A stretch of 64,000 nt of DNA from Fragum whitleyi (taxonomy: Eukaryota > Mollusca > Bivalvia > Cardiida > Cardiidae), in NCBI GenBank assembly GCA_948146395.1, contig OX411545.1, positions 24,631,526 through 24,695,525 of the forward strand, written 5' to 3'. The notes below the pieces were generated by a model that saw only the letters and a list, made by a program, of their open reading frames with translations, did no database searches and was not told where the DNA came from. Position 1 is the stretch's first letter; each line of letters opens with the position of its first letter. The translations under genes were made by a program, and so were the position numbers. Shown here in pieces: positions 34,146 through 44,020 of this stretch.

Positions 34146-37100
34146 TTAATTCATGGAATGTTCTGAGCGAAACCAGAACGTTTAAAAACGAATTTATTTG
34201 CTTTACTTGAAACTTAATACGTCATTTATTTTAGAGAATTCAAGTCATTCGCGACTTGTTGAGCACCCAACAAGGGGGTCTTGTCATTTTTTCCACGACA
34301 ACTACAAAGAAGCATTCGAAAGATGTGAAACCCTTGACAAGTTTAATAAATTTTCTTTTAAATGGTGTTGACATCTAACGAACATTTGCTTGTTTACGCA
34401 ATGCTAATCGACAGAATACACACTTAATATGCAGATTGTATTACTGTATTTCAACAATCCAGGGGCCAGTTTCATCAAACCATTTAGGACATATTTTTGT
34501 CTTACTGATGACTTTCGATTCAGTAACAAAAACAATCACGTAATATAGGTATTAGTAGATTGGTGATACATGATTTTCGAACTAAATATGTAGTAACAAA
34601 AATACGTCTTAAATGATTTGATGAAACAGGCCCAAGGCTGAAGAAGGCCAATGATGTTTTCAAGCTCCTCTGTCAAAACAACTTATAAAAATATTTACAT
34701 GCTTTTATACAAATTCCGTTTAGTATGAGTAGAATTTTCCATTGTGACTCGTCGATCGTATACAAATGTACCGTATAACAAGTCACAATACCATATTCGA
34801 GTTGTAGGGAGGGTTTTAAAGGTTCGTTTGAGACCCAATTTTAAGGGCACTTCATTTGCAAACAAAAAGCTGTTTGTCAAGGTATAAGATGTATCAAAAT
34901 GAAGCTCTAGACGAGCACAATTGACGTAGTGCAATGGACAGCGGCCTCTCGACTCTATAACCCGGAAGTGGGGTTTCGTTTATCTTACAGCTCATTTTGC
35001 GCATTGTTTACAAAAACCGATTTTCATAAGAGCATGTTTTTGGAAATAACGTAGAATAATTATTGTAAAAATTCATAACTTAACTTCATTTTAACATTTG
35101 ATATCAATTGAATGACTGAATCATTGAATTTAACAATAAAAATACGTTATAAGTGTCATTTGATTAGGAGGGGTCACTATAAACTAACGAAAAACTTTCT
35201 TATTTGCATGGAAAGGTATGATGATTTTTTTAGCAAATAAAGGAAAAATATGGTTTTTAAACAAATAGGAAAAATTCATTCAAAAAGTAGGTTTTTATTG
35301 CATTTTCCCCTTAAAATTACAAAATCACCAAATTTTTGAATGCACATTATGCAAATGCATTTGATCAGAGAAATTTCCTTGGCATCAGCCATTGTGTACT
35401 TGTATATTGTCTTTTTACATGTATGTGTTTTAAAGCTATCAGATGGTACCGAGTTAATACTAGACCTAAAATGAATATAAACATTTTACAGAAAAATGAC
35501 CATTACCCCTCAAGAGCAGATTACTCTAGCATGAAAATGGAAATGTACCTTCAAATCTATGTATAATGACTATACAATGTTAAACTACAACGTATGTGAA
35601 CAGGAAAAAATCATTGGGCGGAGAAAAATACAGCCATGTGTCCATTGCTACCTTAATTAAAAACATTAGACATCCCTAGACTTAGCGATTTAGCCAAGCA
35701 TTGTGGAAAGAGTATTTTTATACAGAACAAGCAACTGCATGACGGGTGGATAAGCTTACATTATATTTTAACAAAATACAGTCTAAAGTACTACCCAGGT
35801 ATAACTGGTATAAATTCGGACCCAAAACGTTGCAATGCAAGCAATTTCTTTTGACTTATCTTATAAACAAATATGTTTAATTTTGTAAACGAGTAGATCT
35901 ATGTAAAGTATGGCGTGTTATTACACATTAATGGACGTTAAAGGTTAAATCTGTAAGGTTATTTAGCAATATATCAATTTGTATTTCATAAAATTATTGA
36001 TATACAGTTCTTTGTTATAGAACATTGACTTCAAACAATAATATTTGAAACAAATCTCAAAAAATATGTTACAATAACGAGGGTTTAGAGCGCTATGGTG
36101 TGGTGCTGTACAGACCTACAGACGAACCAGACTTGTATACGTTCTCAAAATAAGGTAAAAAATGGTTTAAAAAGTGACTTTCGGATCGAGTTTTACATCT
36201 AAAATTGAAGCAGGGCCTCGAAGGTTCGTTTGTCTACATTCTGTACAGGCAACGTTTATCAAACAGGAGAGAGGGGTTCATTTTGAACAAAAAATCTCCT
36301 TTTCCGTTAAGTTTGGCAGTACTGATATGAGATGGGGCCTTTAATGTTGTGCAACTGCTTGTGCTCATCTAGTGCTTCATTTTAATATATCGTTATGCTG
36401 CGCAAACTGTCTTTTTCTGTAACCAGAAGGAGCATTAAATTTGGTTCAAAAACTCTTTACATGAACCTTAACCAACTTTTCAAATAATATACACGTATTC
36501 CAAAATCAAGTATTATCCGTGGCTAGCAGGGCTCAGCCTTAGTAACGGGTCGTTGCATTTAAGGTCAATATAAATTTACTTTTGAATACATACTCATTTT
36601 ATAGAGTCTACAAAATAATCTTGATACATTAAACCATCAGTTGGTTACCAAACACTCGTAACTTTAGCTTGACTTAAGTATACTGAATACTGAAAGTATT
36701 GTTTCCTTTGGCTTTCTCTTGAATTCTATTAAATAACAAAAATACATTCTGAAATTAAGTTATCACTATATATGAAAAGTAGCAGATAGTAAATAAATTC
36801 ATACAAGAGATGATATTGTTGCCCCAATTTTTATCAATTCAGTTCTTTATTGTAATAGCATAACATATTACAATATTGTTGCTCAAAACAAATTCACCAA
36901 AACATATAATTGATGTGCACTCCAATCTAATAATATTTGAACGTTGTATAAAATTATGATTAACAATGATAGAAAATTATCAAGAAATGTATGTATTGTT
37001 AGAAAGCAGTTTATCAAAAAGGGCAAAGTTTTCAAAGCCAAATGACTTCCTTGATTACAAGTAGATCAATAATCATTTAGTCAAATATTATGAAACGATT

Positions 37101-37180
37101 CAGGCAGAAAGGCGGAAATCCATCCACATCCCCCCCCTTCTGAAACTAGTCATAGATTTTATGGTGATTTTTATAAAGTT
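34146..37180. other. Intergenic, no supported feature
   Basis: It lies between two convergent gene fragments. The frame 34695-34934 (-) is open beyond its TTG and has 79 codons with no recognised domain; it could be an exon but no clean splice pair was found. No seven-helix receptor coding was seen here on the - strand, although the gene at 43654-37963 would need one if it were a receptor. A CCCTTTA-like repeat end is absent. Confidence 0.45.
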
Positions 37181-37181
37181 A

Positions 37182-37545
37182 CAGTTAACATCATCGTGAA
37201 ATTGACAAGGTGGGTGATTTAGAATGATTTTAGAGTGAAATTAAATGAATGCGATGAGTGACTTTTGAACGAAATTAAAGAGTGGTAATCCAATATCGCT
37301 AATTTTGTTCAAGATGAACAAAATTAGCTATATTTATTACCTCTCCTTGATAAAATATACATAATAGTTCTAAGAAAATTTCTAAATGCCTTTACGAAAC
37401 AATCGCATGCTTCCAAATCCAATAAAGTCAGTGAAATCATTGATTTTTTTAAATGCGATTTAATTTGAATTTAGTTGTTGATCTTTTATCGATTAAGAAT
37501 GAGTTTGATCGGAATGAGAATCAAAGTCACGATGTTCTTGACTGT
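37182..37545 (+). mobile_element. MITE-A copy 8, complete
   Basis: TA|CAGTTAACATCATCGTG to CGATGTTCTTGACTG|TA. The core arms (ATCGC on the left, GCTAT on the right) are mismatched at the covarying position. It stands four bases from copy 9. Confidence 0.85.
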
Positions 37546-37550
37546 AAATA

Positions 37551-37986
37551 CAGTTAACAACATCGTGAAATTGACAAGCTGAATGATTTTGGAATGATTC
37601 TGGAATGAAATTGAGTGGGTGCGGGGAGTGAGTTTTGAGTGAATTGAATGGAAGGTAATCCTTTATAGCTGATTTTGTTCAGGATGAACAAAATTAGCTA
37701 TATGTATTACCTCCCTTCAATAGAATATGCATTAAAATTATATAAATGGATTCCTATTTCCTCAAGAACCAATCGGTCGCCTAAAATTTCCAATATGTCA
37801 TTGAAATCGCGATTTGGTTCTTGTTTTATTCAGTTTGGCGGTAGTTGTTTATCTTAAATTTTTAGTAATTTTGAGCGTTTATTAATGGTTTGAGTGAGTG
37901 TTTGGAATGAATGACTGGAGCGCTGAGTGAGCGATATAGAATAGTTTAGATTGAGAAGAATGTCAATTCCACGATGTTATTAACTG
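37551..37986 (+). mobile_element. MITE-A copy 9, complete, abutting a coding exon
   Basis: TA|CAGTTAACAACATCGTG to CGATGTTATTAACTG|TA, with core arms TATAGC/GCTATA (AG state). It is in direct orientation with copy 8, separated by AATA. The exon at 38781-37963 (-) reads directly into its right end. Confidence 0.9.
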
Positions 37987-38781
37987 TACAACCATTAGAA
38001 TTTTATAAAAGTTTGGCTGCAATAGATATGATCCTCCATTTTCATCACGTACGATCTCTAAGTCAAGATCTTCAATACATACATAAATAACCCTCTTATC
38101 TAGATAGGTTAATGAAATGTCATACCTATATAGGGTTTTTGAACGGTTTGCTAGTTCAAGCGTAAACAGGAACCCATTAAAAACGTACTCGTCTTCCTTA
38201 AGATGTACTTGATTACAGAAAAAAAGTTTAGTTATGGCGATAAATTTCTGAAAATCAGATTTTTTATTGACAAGCCCATTCCAAATTGGACCAGATAGTC
38301 TAGACTTATTACCCCGGGAAAGGGTCAACATACTTTCATACCACATTGGAACGAATGACCCTTCAATGTAAGGCGTTAGAGGGTAACGAGCAACCGCTTG
38401 GTTACATGATAAACGAATATCATCCAAGTTAATGGGCCAAATAGAAGATAGGGATTTTTGTAATGTGGTAAGAAATCTTCGAGGGTTGACTGATTGGATG
38501 TTACACATTTGAAATACAACAAATTCGATTATTTCTTTGGTCTCTACTCTGTAAGTCCGCGAAACAATCTTATTGATGATCCAACAGTTGTTCCAAGGTG
38601 ATGTCTTTTGGAAAGCGTCTAGGATATCAATTTCAGACATATTTTGAAACGACGGACTATTTCTGTTGTGAAGGGATGCTGTAAGGTTGAGATATATACC
38701 AACCCTGTCGAAATAACAGGTTTCAGTTGGATATTCACATTTACCATTGGTATTGCGGGCCTGCAAGGCTGGACAAAATAC
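37963..38781 (-). CDS. Exon 3 of SMB-like ectodomain gene, ending inside MITE-A
   Basis: From a phase-0 acceptor (GCAGAG|GTATTTTG, with a GACTAACGAC branch-point-like string before it) the frame gives about 273 residues. Visible features are ECYF-type cysteine motifs (CEYPTETCYF), N-glycosylation sites, a WNNCW motif, and YVCIEDL near the end, the layout of extracellular regions of molluscan secretin/adhesion-type receptors. The last eight residues and the TGA stop (37963-37965) come from the terminal inverted repeat of MITE-A copy 9, so the natural end is lost or the true donor lies just before it (ATG|GTTGTA is weak). No transmembrane segment follows. It is therefore either a secreted ectodomain or a receptor gene cut by the insertion. 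Confidence 0.65.
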   Translation of the reverse strand, partial: VFCPALQARNTNGKCEYPTETCYFDRVGIYLNLTASLHNRNSPSFQNMSEIDILDAFQKTSPWNNCWIINKIVSRTYRVETKEIIEFVVFQMCNIQSVNPRRFLTTLQKSLSSIWPINLDDIRLSCNQAVARYPLTPYIEGSFVPMWYESMLTLSRGNKSRLSGPIWNGLVNKKSDFQKFIAITKLFFCNQVHLKEDEYVFNGFLFTLELANRSKTLYRYDISLTYLDKRVIYVCIEDLDLEIVRDENGGSYLLQPNFYKILMVVQLITSWN

Positions 38782-39701
38782 CTCTCTGCAGCCGTCGTTA
38801 GTCTTTATCTAAATGAGAAAAAAAAATCAAAACATATAGGTCATAAAATATCCAACATGTAAACGAGTTATAATTGAATTATTAGATTAAAACGAAGTAT
38901 TTTAATATTCTTCTAATTAAGATAACGATTTTTATTCAATCGGTAATTTGTAACTAAGGAATCACTATTCTTTTCTACAAAACATTACTTTTGCTGTGAC
39001 TTGGGGTGAATAATCCGTGTTTGTTGATTTACGATATTTCTGCGCATCCGTGTCCGAGTTGCCAATTTTGGAAGAAATTTCAAAGTTTGGCGTTTCATAC
39101 GCTCAAACACGTTAATTATTCGGCCAAGGTCATAGTTAAGTCGCAAAGCATATTAACCTGGGCTGTTGTAGAGTGTTTAACCATGGGAATATCTCTACAC
39201 GAGAAAGGGACGTTGGAATGACGTACGGGGGTGAATGGGCCCTGATTGAGTTCCATCCCTTGTCTATATATTTATATACCATTTTTTATTTTTTTTCAGC
39301 CAAATCATTGTATAAAGCTTATTTATCATGTGCAGAGTCCCTGTGGATTAAATGCCAATATACATTTTATAGAATAATGTATTAGCTTGTTCTATAGTAT
39401 TTTACTTTAGGTATTACTGTCCGAGGAAAAGCATTCATATTTTTATTGTAACCTCTCTACAGGTCACATTTTTTGCTCAAAACGTCACAAACTTGTTGGA
39501 AGTGTTTGTCTAGGTATGAAAAAGATCTTTTTTTGTTACATTCCATATGTTACGATAAAAGTAGCCTTAAACGCAATTTCCTTTTTACCGCTCATGAGGT
39601 CACTAATTTGTTCAATCTTTCTCGCAACCACCATTGCTGCATTTTACCGCAACAAAAAATTGTCGATGTTAATTCCTTGGTCAGGCGCACCAAAAGCCTA
39701 T
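38782..39701. other. Intron, no feature
   Basis: It is part of the intron 38782-41045 of the - strand gene. Several + strand frames (39006-39385, 39473-39734) have no domain. Confidence 0.5.
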
Positions 39702-39702
39702 A

Positions 39703-40098
39703 CAGTTAACAACATCGTGAAATTGACAAGGTGAATAATTTTGGAATGAATTTGAATGAGTGCAATGAGTGAATTTTGATTGAAATTAAAGGGAAGTAAT
39801 CCGATATTGCTAATATTGTTCGGGATGGGCAAAATTGGCGATATTCATTCCCTCCCTTTTATGAAATATGCATACAAGTTCTGTAAATAGTTTATCTATT
39901 CAAGAACTAAGCAGACGTGTATAAAATCTAACTTTTTCACATTTATTTGAATGTAGTTGTTACTTTTATCTTTTGAACTCATTTTTGGCGTTTTGAATGG
40001 TTTGTGTGAGTGTTTAGAATGAGTAGAAGTAGCGATGAATGAGCGATTACGAATGGTTTTGATTGAAATGAATGTCAATTTCAAGATGTTTTAACTGT
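39703..40098 (+). mobile_element. MITE-A copy 10, complete
   Basis: TA|CAGTTAACAACATCGTG to AAGATGTTTTAACTG|TA. Core arms ATTGC and GCGAT form a T-G wobble at the covarying site. Confidence 0.85.
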
Positions 40099-40133
40099 AG
40101 TAACATTTTACCTGATGAATAGCATGACTACAT

Positions 40134-40542
40134 TAGTTACATCGTGAAATTGACATTCATCCCAATCAAAATCATTTTAAATCGCTCATTCGGCGCCCCA
40201 TTCATTAATTCCAAACACACACTCAAACTACATATATTCGCTCTAAAATCACTAAAAAGATCAGATCAACATTCAAAATGAATATGAATAGAAAAAAAAG
40301 TTATTGAAATTGTAAGCGTTTGGTTGGTTCTTAAAGAAATAAGAATCATTCTATAGATTTTGTATGCATATATTTTACAGAGAAGTAATCAATATCGCTT
40401 ATTTTGTTCATCCTGAAAAAACGGTATTGAATTACCTCCCTTTAAATTCATTAACAACTCGCTCCATCCACTCATTCAATTTTACTCGTAAATTATTTCA
40501 AAACTATTCACCTTGTCATTTTCACTTTGTTTTAAATTGTAG
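40134..40542 (-). mobile_element. MITE-A copy 11, degraded ends
   Basis: It starts TTAGTTACATCGTGAAATTG and ends TCACTTTGTTTTAAATTGTA. The right palindrome arm is damaged. It lies 35 bp from copy 10 in opposite orientation. Confidence 0.8.
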
Positions 40543-40634
40543 TTAGACTTTATGGTCAGTGTTGTCTGACTAATGTCGATGCTCTGTGTACAACCCAAAT
40601 TTTGTTCCTTTGCCCCAGGCGTGTTACATAATAC

Positions 40635-41004
40635 AGTTAAGAACATTGTGATGTAATTTATAAGGTGAACGATTTGGGAATGATCCTGGAATGAAAATGA
40701 ATGCGCGCGATGAGTGAGTTTTTGGATGAAATTCAAGGCAGGTAATACAATATCTATAATTATGTCCGAATCTGTTTGTGTCGTCAAGGACAAATCATAC
40801 GCTTAAAATCCGTACCATCCCATTAGAACTTGGTAGTATTTGATAAATGTGACTAAAATGTTGATCAATTTGAACGATTTTGAAGCGTATTTCAATTATT
40901 TCGGAGCATTCATCATTTAAGTGTTTGGAATGAATTATTGGAGCGCTGAGCGAGTGGTTTTTAATGGTTTTGATCGAGATGAGTTTCAATTTCAAGATTA
41001 CTGT
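40635..41004 (+). mobile_element. MITE-A copy 12, degraded core
   Basis: TA|CAGTTAAGAACATTGTG to TTTCAAGATTACTG|TA. The core palindrome is nearly gone. Its right end lies 41 bp from exon 2 of the - strand gene. Confidence 0.8.
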
Positions 41005-41045
41005 ACCAATGTATTCTTGGATTTTCATACATGTATTTCACGTAC

Positions 41046-41840
41046 CTTACACGCAGTTTTGCCATTTTGCAGTCCAACTTCCCTTCCAATACGCTCAACA
41101 AAAGTGTAGTCAACAATTGTGGTAAAATATACAGTCGTGTCTGTTCGATAAAACGTTTCGCAGTCCTCCTCCTTAATAAAGTATTTACAAAATGCGCATA
41201 TTTCTGTCTTATAAAGATTCGCGGTCGTCGGTAAATCAAAATTGCGCCAACATTTTGCCTTGATATCTTCGGTTGAAATATTTTTTGGGGTAGTGTAATA
41301 CGGCAAATTTTGATTTGCGTCCTTCAAGCAAGTAGGTGCTTTATCCGTCAAACACATTGTCTGTATTCGCTCGATCGCCTCTCCGGGATGTTCAAATATG
41401 ATATACAGCATGTTGGATTTTTCTGGATTATCAATCAAATACTGAACAGTACTTGTGATATCAAATGATTGTGCAGCTTTCATCACAAGTCTGCTATTCC
41501 ATTTTAAACCGTCCGTTACCCCGTGACATTTTGCACATCCCTCATTTAGATAATTCGCCATCTTTTCTCTGGAAAATATAGGCTGGAATGTCTTCCATAG
41601 AACCAAGCTATCTGATTGGTTGCATGTAGTTGTTCCAATACACCCCTCTATTGGCGGATCAACAATAAACTGGTACATGAAAAATCGTTCGTTGTTCGTC
41701 TTTCTTGTATTTGGATATAGACATTTCAAGGATCCGGAATCTATAAGGTCATTTCTGTCCTCGATTATACTTGTTTCCTTGATTTCGTTAATGTGACAAC
41801 AAGTTCCTGTCAGGCCGCAATTGGGATGGCAGGAACAACC
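41046..41840 (-). CDS. Exon 2 of SMB-like ectodomain gene
   Basis: The acceptor GACAATAG|GTTGTTCC joins exon 1 in phase 1, restoring a glycine codon and the run CCIGCSCHPNCGLTGTCC, a somatomedin-B-like cluster (C-x-C...C...CC). The donor is AAG|GTACGT, phase 0. The 265 residues include paired cysteines, GCIGTTTC, NEGCAKCHGV and CAFCKYF. The YxNxxCAxCNGV-type motif is familiar from extracellular regions of a large molluscan family often joined to secretin/adhesion seven-helix domains. It probably acts outside the cell as a disulphide-rich binding domain; the ligand is unknown. The frame is open throughout and codon usage is less AT-skewed than the surroundings. Confidence 0.8.
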
Positions 41841-41871
41841 TATTGTCATAAAAAGTAACTAAATAGAGGAT

Positions 41872-42176
41872 AATCGTTTGTTTCAGTGTAAGATCGATTT
41901 ATTTTCATTGAGTGAACAAAAATGGCTATATTTTCACGAGTGGTGGAGCCACGATTGAAAATACATGTATAGCTTTTGTTATTCACGAAATGAATATATT
42001 AAATCGATCTTACTCGAAAAACAAACGATTCTTCTATTTCTTTATTGCAAAAGTGAGACAAAATGTAAAATTTCTAGGACATATTTTCGTAAAGCGCGTC
42101 ATTTTGCGTGTGATCGCTATGCAACGTTCATAGATGACGTCACTTATTTCGCCCCGCATAGATGACGTCTGATGGT
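41872..42176 (+). repeat. Foldback family B with CRE sites
   Basis: Arms TAATCGTTTGTTT...GTGTAAGATCGAT and ATCGATCTTACTCGAAAAAC face each other around GGAGCCACGAT. A single-copy extension follows with AAGCGCGTCATTTTGC, two GATGACGTC sites and TTCGCCCCGCAT. The same extension appears inverted at 49131-49350. It lies in the intron of the - strand gene. Confidence 0.75.
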
Positions 42177-43491
42177 TTCTAACCACTGCTACCCAATTTT
42201 ACAGCTGGGTGGACTGGGGCTCTGTCTGTGAAGTGTCCCGCCCAAATACACTACCCGCCTCCAGTGGGGCTCGAACCCGCAACCATCAACCACAACCTCT
42301 CAACCTTTACTCTGAGAGAAAATATGTATCCATGCATGCTTTAAGTAGTGGACCCGTAATATTTCCGTATCGTTCGAAAGTAGTGAATTTTTACAGTGTT
42401 AACCGAGGTTTTCATATGATTTCATGAGAACAAATCGGTCAACATTGTAAAATCAAAGCTCTGAAAGTACTGATGGTGGACGTTTCTGTAGGAATACTAG
42501 AGTGATTCTCCCATTTGTTGAGAAAAGAGAAATTTTACATGTAAAATTACTATAAAAGGAAAATGATCTGACCCAAGTTCGTATCTTGCTTCAGATATAC
42601 ATTTCTCAACATATATTGTCGATCGTCAACCAAAGTCCTGTAATTACAAGGTTTCGATAACTTCCGGAATTACACCGGGTGTAGTTTAAAGAGTGATTGT
42701 GTGATCCACTGGGAAAGGAAAGAAATGACAATTAGATTATCTATGTAGCATTATATTTTGCAACACTAACCGATTCTCCGTGGTCACAATCAAAATTCTG
42801 TTGTTATCTGCTTGAAAAATTCAATAAAGGGATAATCAATTAATGTTCCGCATTTTTCATTCTTAAATGAAAAAAGGAAAGGGTAAGCACGAAAAATAAT
42901 CGCAGACGCTCTCGAGATTGAATGTCGCGTGTTGAAAAGTAGCATAAACCCCTTTGCATAAACCTTTATCGCACGACCTAGCTGCTTTACACTACCTGCT
43001 CGCGTTATATCCGTATTCATGTGTGTGATCTAGGTTATTATTCTATTATAAGTAGTAGAGTAAGGGGAGGTTACCATTCCAGTAATTCCGTTCACCAAGT
43101 TTTCATGAATGACCTGCCATAGACCATTGGGAAACAAGGGGCAAATTACCCACTCTGTCTGAAAAGTAGTTCTACGCAGGCAAAACGTTCACCCGATCTC
43201 AGAATTGCATATAATTTCACACTTAAAAGATTTCTTTGAGGTTTCAACAAGTTATGTAGAATCCTTGTTTCACTCCATTTTTAAAATGCAGGGTTGTCAG
43301 ACGGATACAATTCTTGAAAAAGAGTAAATTAAATCTAAGTGAGCACTACTGTTATGAAAACCTATTAACATCTGACAGGATTGTTCTCACGCTGTATTAA
43401 CACTGGTGAACGTTAACGTCCACCAAAAATATGAGTTCCGAAATTTGCCGGAACAATTACGGTTCCACTACCTTAACACAATCATACTTAC
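42177..43491. other. Intron 1 of the - strand gene; tRNA-like trace
   Basis: At 42213-42290 the - strand carries GGTTGCGGGTTCGAGCCCC, a B box, with a weak A box; probably a SINE head. Nothing else is recognised. Confidence 0.4.
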
Positions 43492-43654
43492 CTATACAGC
43501 AAGACTCCCTATTCCGTCGGCACTCAAAAAGATTCTGGATTGTGCAGTAGTCAGCATATAAATTCTGCAGACGAACATCAGTTGAATTGTCGTCTGCACT
43601 ATTAAATACCAACAGCAGCAAGCCAACAACGAAATATTGAATTTGTCTCCCCAT
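43492..43654 (-). CDS. Exon 1 of SMB-like ectodomain gene, signal peptide
   Basis: ATG at 43654 opens a signal peptide (MGRQIQYFVVGLLLLVFNSA). The mature part has cysteines in NLYADYCTIQNLFECRR and ESCCI, ending at the perfect donor ATAG|GTAAGT in phase 1. Joined to exon 2 it completes the CC...C-x-C somatomedin-B-like cluster. A TTG four codons upstream is not the start. Repeat C lies 25 bp upstream, where promoter or 5' UTR sequence would be expected. Confidence 0.8.
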
Positions 43655-43679
43655 ACTTGCTGCCAAATCTGTAGCACAT

Positions 43680-44020
43680 AAGAATTCGTATTCGTTATAT
43701 TTAATACGTACTTAGTGTTTTGTATGAGAAAAAATATCTTACGAGGTTGGGAGAATTGATCATTATCGAGGCTCTGCCGAGACAATTATCAATTCTCACT
43801 ACCTAGTAAGATATTTTTTTCATACAATACACTTAGTACGTATTATATTTATCTTATAACCTCTTTTTGTCTTGTTTTCGTCGATTTTTCTAATTGTAAT
43901 GCAAGTTTCTAAAAATAACTGCATGATATTATTGTTCTAAAAATAACTATGTGATATCATAAAAAATATCATACGGGATGTTATCACACGGATATTTGTA
44001 TAGTTTAAGATAAAATGTTT
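43680..44020 (+). repeat. Foldback family C, full copy
   Basis: The head palindrome centres on CGAGGCTCTGCCGAGAC with arms GAGAATTGATCATTATCG / ATTATCAATTCTC and outer arms ACGTACTTAGTGTTTTGTA / TACAATACACTTAGTACGT. The tail ends GATGTTATCACACGG. It is the clearest copy of the family (others 5640, 15830, 29430, 51440). Confidence 0.85.

Noticed and set aside
34695..34934. 79-codon - strand frame as the missing last exon of the SMB-like gene
   Set aside because: It has no transmembrane segment, starts from TTG, and no acceptor in a compatible phase was found. Left as undecided background.
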